From: Adiantum capillus-veneris
Lineage: Eukaryota; Streptophyta; Polypodiopsida; Polypodiales; Pteridaceae
Direction of reading: 5' to 3'
NCBI GenBank assembly: GCA_014529385.2
Contig: CM043946.1
Coordinates: 15,891,077-15,955,076 of the forward strand
DNA length: 64,000 nt
Shown: piece by piece, positions 12,116-23,547 of the stretch
Position numbering within the stretch: the first letter of the stretch is position 1
How the letters are laid out: each line of letters begins with the position of its first letter
The notes under the pieces: generated by a model
The model's database searches: none
Told to the model about the DNA's origin: nothing
The model's input: only the letters and a program-made list of their open reading frames with translations
Position numbers and translations under genes: made by a program

Positions 12116-12258
12116 CAGTGTACATCATTGCATTTGGAGAGATGCCCTCACTCTCCATCTTCTCAAAATAGCCCAAAGCTTCCTGACCCTGCTCTTGGAC
12201 ATATCTTGCAATCAATGCACTCTTGCGAGTCCCCATCGCAATCGAAACATCCCAGAGA

Positions 12259-12387
<129 letters not shown>

Positions 12388-12578
12388 CATCCCGTATAGG
12401 AAGCTCCTCTTCTTTCATCAGTCCCCCTGACTAACCATATCATTACGATTTTCATTTGGAGAGGTGCCCTCTCTTTGCATCTGCTAAAAACAACCCAGAG
12501 CTTCCTAATCATGACCAATGGTACAATGGTAAGGCACCCGATGGTGCTCACGCATGCCAACACTATCGACATAAGCCC

Positions 12579-12584
<6 letters not shown>

Positions 12585-12653
<69 letters not shown>
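12585..12653. repeat. (GA)n microsatellite
   Basis: About 34 GA units next to GCTCATTTGTTGTC. The paralogous position at 6709-6730 has about 11 units before the same flank. Confidence 0.95.
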
Positions 12654-12655
<2 letters not shown>

Positions 12656-12994
12656 CATTTGTTGTCTTCCATATCCCACAATCAGTGTATTCCAAGAGAC
12701 AAAATCTTGCCTAGCAAGCTCCTCAAGAACTTTTTGTGCTTTTATGAAGTTCACCACATTTGGCATACATGTCGATTGAGACAGTGCCAAGCACGGCGAT
12801 TTCATTTATGCATGACTACCAATATCATCTTTTGCCCATATCAGCAGGTGCCAATGTACATCATTGTATTTGGAGAGACTCTCCTCACTCTCCATCTGCT
12901 CAAAATAGCCCAAAGATTCCTTACCTTACTGTTGGACATATCTTGCGATCAATGCAGTCTTGCAAGTCCCCATCGCAATAGAAAGCAACCTAGA

Positions 12995-12998
<4 letters not shown>

Positions 12999-13085
<87 letters not shown>
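12999..13085. repeat. (CT)n microsatellite, about 43 units
   Basis: It lies at the position that corresponds to 12259-12381 in the paralogous PPR segment; the lengths have diverged since duplication. Confidence 0.95.
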
Positions 13086-13088
<3 letters not shown>

Positions 13089-13604
13089 ACATCCAAGACA
13101 GGAAGCTCCTCAAGCACTTTTTGTGCTTAGTGGAGTGCACCACATCTGGCGTACGTGTCGAGTAAGGTAGAGCCAAGCACAACGTTTTCTTTCATCAACC
13201 CCCAGACTAACATGTCGACCAAGGCAATGGGAAGCACGCCGTTTTCTTTCAATAACCTTTGACTAACTATATTATCGCAAATTCATTTGCCCATATCTGT
13301 ATCTTGTGTAATGCCAAATGCCTTCAAGGTGTAAGTGTACGTGATTGCTCATGGTCGTCGAGGGGAGAAATAAGAGAGAAAATCAAGACAGAGGAAACCT
13401 TATGGCAACAATCACGCTGAAAGGGGCTCCCATTTCATGTTATGGTGGCCATGGTGCTCAACTTGGCACCTCCCGTTATAATTTTGGACTCCTGCACTAC
13501 AATATATGGACCGTGCCTCTTGTTGGTCGAAAACATTGTCCATTATTTTTTAAAATAGTGTAAATTCAATATTTTGATAAAAAAAGAAGGAAAATTTGTT
13601 TTTT

Positions 13605-13915
13605 TGTAAAAATTTTCCGAAGTATCCTTTTATCTATTTTGGTCGGATTGTTCAAGATTTTCTAATCTTTATTTCTTTTTGACATCGGAGATCCGGTTTT
13701 GAGTGCTTAGCATGGAATTTGTCACAAATTCCCTCGAAAAACGCGGTTATGTCTATCTTCAAAGCCTACATAACCAACTCAAATTCTAGTTTTAGTATCT
13801 TGTGTTGATAGGCAATCGCTCTTCTTATGAAAAGCTACAAATTTAATCTCACGATAGGGATATTTTGGGAATTTTGAAGGGCAGTTTGGGAATTTTGATA
13901 TATATATATATATTT
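13605..13915. repeat. dispersed AT-rich repeat, copy 1
   Basis: Shares ordered blocks with 21920-22230: a CCTTTTAT-TATTTTGGTCGG block, TTTGTC(A/T)CAAATT, CTTATG(A/G)AAAGCTACAA, and a GGGAATTTT block. A weaker third copy is at 42828-42960. No coding potential. The short reading frame at 13345-13563 before it resembles nothing I recognise. Confidence 0.6.
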
Positions 13916-13935
13916 TTTGTAGCGCTGAGTGGTTG

Positions 13936-13989
<54 letters not shown>

Positions 13990-13998
13990 GTCGTCGTC
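13910..13998. repeat. (TA)n, (CT)n and (GTC)n tracts
   Basis: A short TA run (about 13900-13911), a CT run (about 13939-13986) and a GTC run directly after it (about 13986-13999). Confidence 0.85.
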
Positions 13999-15802
13999 GT
14001 CGAACGCTAACAGCGCTTCCATGGCTGCTCCATACATTCGCCCACCTCACTGAGGCAACCCCCGACTCTGTATGCCCGATTGCCGCACTTCGCAACGTCC
14101 TGCAATCACCCGGCTATTTCCAGAGCTCTCTCTCTCTTGCTGCCATGGGTGGTTGTGTTGGAGCTAAAATGCATGCAAGTCACACACTCTTCAATGTTAT
14201 AGAGTTGTTCAAGAACTGCGGAAACAGTTCGAAACTGTTGTGCATGCGTGTTTGAAAGCTCCAAGATAGGGTCTCTCCAGTCACTAGCACCTTGTGAAAG
14301 CGCGAACAAATACTGCAAGGCCTGCGAGTAGAAGCAAATATGGTAGCTGCTGAGTGATTGCTCGTTGGCTCAGGAGGAGTCAGTGCGGCAATGCCCACCA
14401 TGCACACGTTAATGAGGAGAGAGAAAGAGAGGCGATAGCTCTAGTGCTGCAGCCTATTCGACCTGAGACATCTAGCTGTGAGACAGGAGCGGGTCCACTC
14501 TCTCTAAGCTTCATTGCATTGCTAGCGGCGCCTCCCTCTCTCCTCTCGCTGTTTCACTGATTGTGCTGGGCACATTGCCTGAACGTGTCAGATCAAGCAG
14601 TTCGTGCCACGTGGAGGGGGGGGGAACCGGAATCCCTCCCCCTTTTATACTAGTATAGATGTATATGCTAGTGATGTGTTGAGTACACGGACTTGAATGA
14701 TTTAATGAGGTGAAAGACCATTCAAACTCCACTAAACCTTTTTCAGCGCTTGAGGGTGTATCATTTAAATATTGCAAAAACATGCAAATGTTCCTCCATT
14801 GAACTAGCAAATTTTTATTGTATCCGTTTTCTCAATTATTAGAACTGCTTTCTTTTTGTAAATAAAAGTTTGCAGTTCATGAATCGAACTCTATATATTG
14901 GAAGACCGTGTGAAACTTTGAGTTGGTCGTTTCAGAATGCGAACATGACCCTTCACCTTATTGTGTTTAAACAACTGCATGAATTAATTAAAAGGAATGA
15001 GAGAATATTTTCTAAGTTCTCCATTGGTGGAAGCGGGAACTTCTAGGTTGGGTTCACACGACCTCGCTACTTGTCCCCTCATTCACAAGAGACGGAGGCA
15101 CTAATTTTCCAAGGCTTCCCAAGCCTAATGAGTGTAGCGCGGTGGTAGAGTGAACTGCTTGGCAAGCGTTGGATGAGAGTTCCCCTGCATGAATGCTTTG
15201 CCTACTAAAAAGGAGGTGGGAGAGTTCTTTTTTCGGTCGGGGGAGGGGGACTCAACAGGTTTAGAGGTCGTCTAAAGTTCGCATAGGCTAGAGCGGCATA
15301 GAAATAAGTTGAAAGTGGCTTCAAAGGCTCAAAGTCTTCTTGTTCCTTTGAACGCTGCCTTGGAGCGCTTTTACATCCGAAGCACAACGTTGTTTTCCTT
15401 ACATTAGCAATTATTATCTTTTTCTTCGAGGAGAAAAGCAATCATGCCCAACTTTGTTGTCTTCTTTGTGCAAAGTTGCCTTTCAAGCCCAATCTGGCTA
15501 ACATTTTTGGCATAGTTGCCTTGAGTAGAGCTTCGTTTCCAAGAATGGATGAGCACCATAAGCTCTTGCACCCTTTGCTAGGCAGAAAATGTCAAATAGG
15601 TTGAGGACAACAAAACTCCATCTCCCGTAGCATGTGACACACACTTTAGTGATCACTTGTGAAGGGCAGCGACCCATTAGGGCTCATCCATACAGCTAGG
15701 GTTGCACACGCGCCTGCAAATGTCAGCAAATGTTGCCCTTGAATCTCAACTCTGCCAAAATTGATAGAGTTGAGAAATGCCTTGCTCTATCCCCCTCAAG
15801 AT
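13999..15802. other. non-coding stretch with one tRNA-like segment
   Basis: No convincing gene. At 15134-15195 the sequence TAGCGCGGTGGTAGAGTG resembles a tRNA D-arm/box A, with only a weak box B-like element after it, so this may be a decayed tRNA-derived SINE rather than a tRNA gene. The rest shows no structure I can name. Confidence 0.35.
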
Positions 15803-16152
15803 GACATGGGCATGGAGGCATGGGATCTATGGTGAAGGAATCGAGCACCGTAGATCTTGTCGGCATCGCAAAAAGTAATCTCGGGTACTTAAGATTACTT
15901 TTTGTACCCGAGATTACTTTTGGTCACACTTGGTATAAGAGCCCATACCATCACAATAAACACACAGGTGCTCGTGGATAGGATATGGGAGTCGCAAAGG
16001 TGAGGTCAAGGGTTCGAGGGTCGGCCGCGAAGTAATCTCGGGTGCGATCGAGATTACTTTTTGTAATCTCTGAGACCCGAGATTACTTTGCCACGATCTA
16101 CGGCTCTCCTTCATCCCATCGTAGAGCCCACCCTCTCAATGCCCGTGTTAGC
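15803..16152. repeat. fold-back element with nested perfect hairpins
   Basis: The left block (15803-15888) is repeated in inverted, diverged form at 16075-16152. Within it are perfect stems: 15871-15888 with 15904-15921 (18 bp, 15-nt loop), 16030-16043 with 16075-16088 (14 bp), and inside the latter 16050-16057 with 16063-16070 (8 bp, loop of five T). The motif GTAATCTC(GGGT) recurs in both directions. Between the hairpins are a TGGTATAAGAGCCC segment that resembles a retroelement primer site and a box B-like GGGTTCGAGGG (about 16010). Confidence 0.65.
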
Positions 16153-17374
16153 CGACTCTACCCGCACTCTCTTCAGACAGGACTACACAATGTTGGATGC
16201 GTTGACCACTGCACTACAAAATTGTTGATGCATGACAGGGGTAGAACCCCTCGTGCGAATTGGCCCTTGGTCCTAAAGGATAGGGTGGACTGGCCTAGGA
16301 GGCTGGGATGCATCATATATGCACAAGCTATATGACACATTGACACAAAACCGAAAGGAGTAAATAGTCAATGGACTCAATTGGGTGAACCTGCAACAAA
16401 ATTTTTTGAGCCTGGGGCCCACACTCTATTAAAGCGTCGCCAAAAGCAGCAGGTTGAAAGGAGTTGCAATAAATTTGAAGAGGAGTCGTGACTCTGACTC
16501 GTGTCCGGCAGATCGCAATGGCTTCTTCTGAAAAAAATAAAGTAGCTTGAGGCCCCAATCAACGAATTCCTTAAAGAACACAAAAATCACCATTCCAATT
16601 TGCAGGTAGAATAACCATAATCTCTTGTCATTAGCCGAATAGTTTAAAACAAAAAGCAAGAAGAAATTTTGGAAGCTCGGGAGTCGCAATATTGTGCCAG
16701 TACTGCCACCATTGCAGGCAAGGGTCAAGGCAATTCTCTGGGTTTCCAAGGGCCCTCACCTTCTGGGGACACTCTTATAATTGAGGTAGACCCAAAAACC
16801 ATCAATTCAATGTAATTTGTGTGTGTCCGTGTGCGTGTGGATGTCGCTACTCTGCTGTCTTCTCTTGTTGTAGAAGCCATTCTTACTTCTTTTGGTCCCC
16901 CGCCCCCCCCCCCCCCCCCCCCCCCCCCTTTCCTTTTTTCTGTGTTGTAAGGAATCACGTGGTTAATTTTTTATTAGGCAGAGGAGAAGTGATGGCTTAA
17001 TCACTGCCACTTTGCGTAGATAGGGAACATTTCAACCAAAGAGTAACTAACCATGGCTAGAGCGAATATATATTCTGCAGGTGCCACTTCAATTAAGAGA
17101 AAAATGCACACACTAATTGCAATTGTAATCTGTTGTAATTATGGTCTATGCACTTCCATTGTATCCATCCTCTGATTATTATGCAAAATTGCAGAAAAAT
17201 TCCTTTGCTTCGCATCATAATGCGGGTCCTGTGACTATATGTTATTTACATCCATAATTGAATTGGGAAGCTGCAAGGTAAAAGCTTTGCGATGATCATT
17301 GATTGTCGTTGAGAGGTGCGTGTTTAGAAGAAGTAGACGCTTCAGCTAACTTTGCTTTGTCGTTAGAGAAAGAG
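16153..17374. other. non-coding region upstream of the FPP gene, with poly-C tract
   Basis: No supported gene. A run of about 26 C lies at 16901-16928. The part nearest the FPP start (17100-17374) should contain its promoter and 5' UTR, but no clear TATA box or other element could be chosen with confidence. Confidence 0.5.
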
Positions 17375-17560
17375 ATGGAGAGAAAGAGCACCTGGCCATG
17401 GCGGAAGAAGCTGGAGAAGATCAACACGTCACAGCTGCTCGCAACCGCAACGCCCACGTCCTCGGCCCTCCTCCCAGCTGACCTTAATGACCCCTCCATG
17501 CCTCCTTTTGACGACTGCTCAAGCATGCATTTGCAGCATCCTAAGCTGCGGCAGGTCCAC

Positions 17561-17630
<70 letters not shown>

Positions 17631-20600
17631 TCCCCCTCAGCATTATTGATCCCTTGCTTCACACCAATGACCATAGCATTTTCACACCCATCGCCTCATT
17701 GCTTTCTGCAACAATCATATATTTGACTGACGTAGGAGATGGTCCCTCTTGTGCACGCCCACATTGCAGTACTTATAAACCGACCGCCCTCTTCACGGTG
17801 TATCATCCACTTTATTAGTCTCTTCCTTGTCCATTGTCGTATGTGCAATTTTTCTGCACCTGTGTAACCTTGGTTTTGCTAGCCATGAAAGCTTTTGCCT
17901 CTTCCTCCTTTCGACATTATCGACAGATACACGAAGATGCCAATAATGTACATGCAGTTAGTCATGGATGCGGCTCCGAGGAGACGGTGGAGATGCTGGC
18001 AAAGAAGATTGTGGACCTTTCCTCCAGGCTTGCTGCCAAGGATGACTTGGCAAGCCAGCAGTCTCGCATTGCAAAGGACGCTGTTGAAGGTGAGCTATTG
18101 TGTCCATTACTTACTCTTCTGGTTTGGCTTCACGTAAGAGTCTTCTGAGCACTGTTTTGAATCCCTCAACAGACTTGATCATGAAGGACGAGCAGCTGAA
18201 GCAACATGCCATGGCACTGAAGGAGGAAAAGGCAGGTAAATGTTATGATTAACGACTCATTCAGAAGCTCTTAATTAGGGAGGCTGATTATTCCACTAAC
18301 AGATTAGGAGACCTAATTTAATTTAATGTGCAATGCCAATCAAGCTGCATGTATTCATGTTATTTTTTGTCATTTTGTAGCCAGAGAGAAGGCAGAGGCT
18401 GGCTGTCTATCTTTACAGCAAGAGCTTGATAAAGCATGCCAGCAGAAAGGCGTGGTGGAGGCGCGAATGATGCAGCTTAATGGTGCTCTCAAAGAATGTA
18501 TGGACGAGATGCGGCACGCAAAAGACCAGCTTGAACTCAAGGCACAAGAAGCAACATCCAGAAAGAGAGAGTGGGACAGGCTCAAATATGAGCTTGACAC
18601 TGAAAATGCACAACTTAAGAGGCAGCTCATGGAGGCTACTGCAGAAAATATTGCCATTTCCAAGTCCCTTCAAGAGCGCGGGCGAAGTCTCAATGAGATC
18701 TTTGAGACTAGAAGCAAGGTAGAATCGGAGTCCAAGATCCTCCAAGTGCAGATTGAAAGCTTGCACAAGGATATGGATGCTGACAAGTATGAGATTCATG
18801 TCCTGAAGAAGGAGCTCCAAATTAGAAATGATGAGAAGGAACAGAACAGGAAGCTTGCGGATGCAACCCACAAGCAGCACCTAGAGAGTGTGAAGAAGAT
18901 TGCAAAGTTCGAGTCTGAATGCAACAGGCTCCGTGCACTTGTTCGTAAGAAGTTGCCAGGACCAGCTGCGATCGCCCAAATGCGCGTGGAGGGTGATCAT
19001 GTTGGTAAGAAGAGAATGCCAAACCCAAAGACATATCCAGACCAGAGAGATATTGAGACTCTAAATGGTAGATTGATGTCCATGGAGGATGAAACAAAGC
19101 TCTTGAAAGAGTCCCTTGCTAAGAAAACTGTGGAGCTTCAAGTAGCAAGGCAGCTGTGTGCACGAACAGCATCAAAGTTATCATCAGCTGAAGGCATTAT
19201 AGAAGCCATGGCAAAAGGACAACCTCTCCCAACATTGTCCAGTGAAGAAAACCATGCAACCCCGTGCAGCACTAAGTGTGATCCTATGCAACAACAAAGC
19301 CTTGCTTTATCTCCGGCTCCTCTAAGCAGCGGAGGTGAAACGATAGAGGTGATGGACTGGGCTTTAAGCTCAGAAGATGGGAACAACAATGATGATGAGC
19401 TTAGCACTGCTGAATCATGGGCATCAGCACTCATTGCAGAGCTCTCTCATCTAAAACAGGATGATGGAAATCCTACTTTGAAAACAGATGAAAATGGCAA
19501 GCCCGGGATCCGTGTAATTGGCCCACTTGTGCAAGACTTTGATCTTAAGTCAGCTTTGCAAGAGCTTAATACTAAACTCTTATCGATTGGTGAGAGTATA
19601 TTGGTGCTACTGTCTAGCATGAAGTGCGTGGGTGACCAGGGACTTTCTTTTGGGATGCTGGGCCAAATCATGGAGGAGTTTGCCTTTGTGAAACAGGTTC
19701 TTCTTCAAGTACAAAAAGCTGTAGAGTCCATCGACATGAATCAATTGAAGGTGGTCCAGTTGGACAAAAGCTTGCAGGGAAGCGATAAAACAAACAAGAT
19801 CGATGGCTCTATGGTGATTGATGAATGTAATGAAGACATGATGCCCCCTGAAATCAACAGTGATGAGAAGGGAACATCCAAGGGGTCGGTAAGGAAAATA
19901 ATGGAGGCCTTGTTTGCGTCAGCTGAGAGAAAACTAGAAAACGTAGAATCAGGAGCTGAGGGTGTTCTTGTGCGTCAGCGAAAGGGAGAGGATGCACTTG
20001 ATGATGATCTTCGCAATTTGTCGGAGGTGGCAGCCGCAGAGCTTCTATGTAAGATAGGGGATCTGGTGAAGGAACATTGTATAGCATCTTGGGCTCTAGC
20101 AGACGACGTGCAGGTAGGTTGTCAGAATTTGGTTGAAGAGACTGGTCGCGGTCGGGGAGAGATTGACATGTCTACTGGTGAGATCTCATTTGGTCAAAGG
20201 GAAACAGATGATGGGCTAATTTCTGGCACTGATGAGTATGGTGGGTCTCTTGAGACTGGAGGGCATAAGGATAATGTCTTATGTTCGAGCCGTAAAGCAA
20301 CAGATGGTCACCACAGTTCCAGCGCCGATGTTGCCAATGAAGGCTTGCAGCTTGATGTGGGCGAAGCCAGTACTGTTGTGGGCAGAGATATTGGCGTTGA
20401 TTCTGTCAATGTTGTCGAATACGAACTTCACCTGGGCAAAAATGGCGTTGATTCTGTCATTGACAATGTGGGCGATGTACATGTCGAGCTCCCTGTGCAG
20501 ATTGAGCTCTTGCAACATGAAGTGGAGAGGCTCAGCGCAGAGCGTAACGACCTGGCTGCCAAGCTGGTTGCTTCGCAGGGCCAGCTAGAGCAGCAATTGG

Positions 20601-21779
20601 CCAGAATTGCCACTCTGGACGCTGAGTCACTCCTGCTGGCCAATGAGAAGTCCAGCCTGGCCCAGCATCTCAGTGACGCAACAGCACGTAACCAGGGCCT
20701 CGAGGAGGATCTTGCGGAAGCTCGTGCCAGCCTGGACGATCTGCGCCAGCAGGTCTCCTCGCTCACGTCCGAGCTGGCAGATCAAGCTGCTCGCTGCCAG
20801 GAGCTACAAGGGTACGTTCACTCTCTGCCTAAATAACGTATTTATTGTGTGCCAACCAGGAGATTTTTGAACCTCTTCTGCTGCAGAAACGTCATAGCTC
20901 TCTCGGACGTGGGAGCTTCTTCTAAAGGAATAGCTCAAGCCGAGACGGACGGCGCTGACGGCAATGGCAAGCATCGCAAGGTAAAATGCAGCCGCACCCT
21001 TCCGGCTGCCATGCTCTGCAGGACCTGGCCTTGTTCGCCGAATCGCCATTGGCTGCTTTTGTCTAATGCAGATTTTATCATGTGTGGCTGCTCTGCAGGA
21101 ACGTGAGATTGCATCTGCAAAAGTCCAGCTGGCGGAATGCCAGCGCACCATTCTTGTACTGGGCAGCCAGCTCAGAGCGCTTTCATCAGTGCAGGACCAC
21201 GTGGCTGCAGAGCCGTCTTTCGATTCATCGCTAGAATCAGCGACATCGACGGACCACTTGAATTTACCGCCGATGGCATTGGCAGAAGCGTACGGAGGTG
21301 GCCACGTGGCGGAACGGAGCAACAGGTCGGTGCGGGGGCAGCCGGCCGCTTATGTGAGAACGAGAGGGGGAAGGCTGGTGAGCGCAGAGCAGTATTGGGG
21401 TTCAGGCCGTGAAGTGCCAGTGGCCGGTCACGAAAAACAGGGCACGGCGTCGCATCCCAGCTACAGCAGCCGCCACAAGGCACTTCCGCGCCACGTCTAC
21501 GGCGTTGCTTGTGCACAGTCACCGCTTCATGAGTATGCAACTGAGCAGCCGGCGTACGCCTACAGTCCCCCGGAGACTGCCCTCAGTTCTCCTGCAACCT
21601 CTCCGGCCAGATATAACCTCCAGATTGTGAAAGCGCAGCCGCTGAGCAGCGCCAACCTCCTAAATGCCACCAGTACAGCGGCGGCGGCCACCGGAGCCGT
21701 CGGGTGCTCCTCCCCCTCGGCCGTCAGAAGGGGCTCTCGAATCGCCAGATTTTTTGCGCGTGCCAAAAAGCAAAGATAA
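17375..21779 (+). CDS. FPP: filament-like plant protein (FPP), six exons
   Basis: Exons: 17375-17554, 17927-18089, 18173-18235, 18381-20811, 20887-20980, 21099-21779. All introns are GT-AG; the total is 3,612 nt, giving 1,203 residues with one continuous frame. The N-terminus begins MERKSTWPWRKK, the W-P-W-(K/R)-K-K start typical of FPPs. Long coiled coils follow, with GALKECM and the family hallmark LVRKKLPGPAAIAQM (near residue 318), then an acidic variable middle, a second coiled coil (about 20500-20810), and a basic C-terminus SRIARFFARAKKQR. Family knowledge: FPPs are long plant-specific coiled-coil proteins, and some relatives link vesicle tethering to cortical microtubules. Length is close to or slightly above usual. 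A more upstream in-frame ATG (17303) is less likely because the WPW motif should be near the start. It is the only clearly intact host protein gene here. Confidence 0.93.
17556..17626. repeat. (CT)n-(CA)n compound microsatellite in FPP intron 1
   Basis: CT units from about 17560 followed by about 17 CA units to 17626, directly after the exon 1 donor (GTCCAC at 17555). It lies within the intron and may extend the pyrimidine content near the donor. Confidence 0.9.
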
Positions 21780-21919
21780 AGTACAGTTCAAATTCTTCGC
21801 GTCATATTGCGAGAAAATATTTTTGCACGTGCCGCGTTTACTTTGAACGTGTGGTGTTTGCTCCTCCTGTAACTTGTTCATTGTATACCTGTGCAAGCTT
21901 TGTTATTCTAATTTGTGGA

Positions 21920-22230
21920 AATTCCCAAAATACCCTTTTATTTATTTTGGTCGGGTTGTTCTAATCTTTTGACAACTGAGAGCATAATTTGTCTCAAATT
22001 GCCTCGCAAAAAAGGCGACTGTCTAAAAATAATGCAACGATTCATCTCTCCTCTTATGGAAAGCTACAATTTTTTTTTTAATCTTTAGAGAAATTTAATA
22101 TAAGGACGTATTTTGGGAATTTTGGAAAATTTAAAGGGCGGCTTGGAAATGTATGACAAAATATCTGGGGTATTTTGGGAATTTTTGAAATTTGAGGGGT
22201 ATTTTGGGAATTTCCAAAAATTAGAGGTGT
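21920..22230. repeat. dispersed AT-rich repeat, copy 2
   Basis: A diverged copy of 13605-13915 in the same orientation, starting just past the FPP stop codon. It ends in repeated TATTTTGGGAATTTT blocks. It may overlap the FPP 3' UTR. Confidence 0.6.
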
Positions 22231-22766
22231 ATAATATATGTTAGCACCTGGCCAAGCATCCCCGTCCTATTGCTTCATCCCCGTCCTCATCCTTGCCTCC
22301 ACCTTGTGCTTTGTCCCTCCTGCTTCGCGCGACGGTGCATCTGGAAAGCTTCGTCTGTTCTTCTCTTTTTTCAAAATCGTTAGGACATACTCGACCTATT
22401 TTTTCCATTTTTCACACTACTTTTACCAAACTTTAGGTGGATACTTAGTTTCACTCTTTTCCTAATCAGGAGCTTATATACATTTTTCTTCTAGAACCTA
22501 GGCATACTACTGGGTCAATGTGCGCATTAAACCGAATCAGCGCAGATGCTGCTGACGTGTATTTTTTGCCTGCGCAACCAAAAAAGAACTCCTGGTGGAC
22601 GCTGGCTGGCGCGCATGAGATTGCGCAGGCGCAGGTCGACGCACCAAGCAGACAGCGTATAACAGAAGAAGTTAGACCAAGCATGCAGTGTATAGCGAGT
22701 GTGTCGGTACTCATCACAGACATGACAAAGACAGCAAGACCAGCTGAACCTTCTGTAGATTGTATA
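22231..22766. other. no gene recognised
   Basis: A 91-codon plus-strand frame (22518-22793) is open but matches no family I know, and its end runs into the tandem repeat that follows. It could be internal to the HUH element below. Confidence 0.3.
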
Positions 22767-23112
22767 GACAGACTATTGGCACAAAAGGGATGACTGTTCA
22801 TTCTATAACAGAAGTAGGTAGAGATTTTTGTACAGGCAAAAAGATCAAAACATATACAGAATTTTTGGCATTTACATTATTAGAGAGCACCACGGCTTCG
22901 GATAGTAATCCGTCATGTATTCTGGGTATGATTCAGCTGTCGACAGACTATTGGCACAAAAGGGATCACTATTTGTTCTATAACAGAAGTAGGTAGAGAT
23001 TTTTGTACAGGCAAAAAGATCAAAACATATACAGAATTTCTGGCATTTACATTATTAGAGAGCACCACGGCTTCGGATAGTAATCCGTCATGTATTCTGG
23101 GTACGATTCAAA
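22767..23112. repeat. 175-bp tandem repeat, two copies, each with a hairpin
   Basis: Copy 1 is 22767-22941 and copy 2 is 22942 to about 23112, with only a few differences. Each contains CGGAT-AGTA-ATCCG (22899-22912 and 23074-23087), able to form a 5-bp stem with a 4-nt loop. The repeat lies just downstream (in gene direction) of the HUH endonuclease gene. Confidence 0.85.
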
Positions 23113-23456
23113 ATATTCGAAAACCTAGATAGTATTGCGTTAAGCCGGTTAACTTGCGCTTTCAAAGCGATTAGTTCTTTGCCCAATGAGTAAATTTGTT
23201 CTTCGAGCTTTGTTACTTGCACATCTGCAATAGTGATTGCATACTCTTCGATCGTGTTTCTCGAAGTTCGTATCGCCTCAATAATTTCTAACCGTAGCTG
23301 ACGCGTGTTCCATCTTTCATCTCCAAGTAATTCTTTCAAAATTGTAGCAAGAGCATCCTCTATCCTATCAATACGTGTATCTTCCACCATAGCAAAAGAC
23401 TCATCAGGTTGTGTTTCGCTTAGCTGAACCATCCGGCTTTCGTCTTCTTCATCCAT
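23088..23456 (-). CDS. small coiled-coil ORF beside the HUH gene
   Basis: From ATG at 23456 the protein begins MDEEDESRMVQLSE and has about 122 residues. The C-terminal half has heptad-like spacing of Leu/Ile (about residues 75-115), so a coiled coil is likely. The ATG directly follows an AG preceded by T/G-rich sequence (about 23457), so it may be a 3' exon of the HUH gene rather than a separate gene. The last codons overlap the second tandem repeat. Family not recognised. Confidence 0.45.
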   Translation of the reverse strand: MDEEDESRMVQLSETQPDESFAMVEDTRIDRIEDALATILKELLGDERWNTRQLRLEIIEAIRTSRNTIEEYAITIADVQVTKLEEQIYSLGKELIALKAQVNRLNAILSRFSNILNRTQNT

Positions 23457-23547
23457 CTGAACATTGCAACAAAAACAAATCATGATCAGCTTACATTTTT
23501 TGGTTAGATTCAAAACTAAGAATCTTATTGCTAGCAAACATACCAGA

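Noticed and set aside
15134-15195. Possible tRNA gene
   Set aside because: Box A-like sequence is fair but box B and the cloverleaf arms do not form; listed only as tRNA-like.
20279-20766. Minus-strand frames within the FPP gene
   Set aside because: They are antisense shadows of the large FPP exon, which carries the family motifs on the plus strand.
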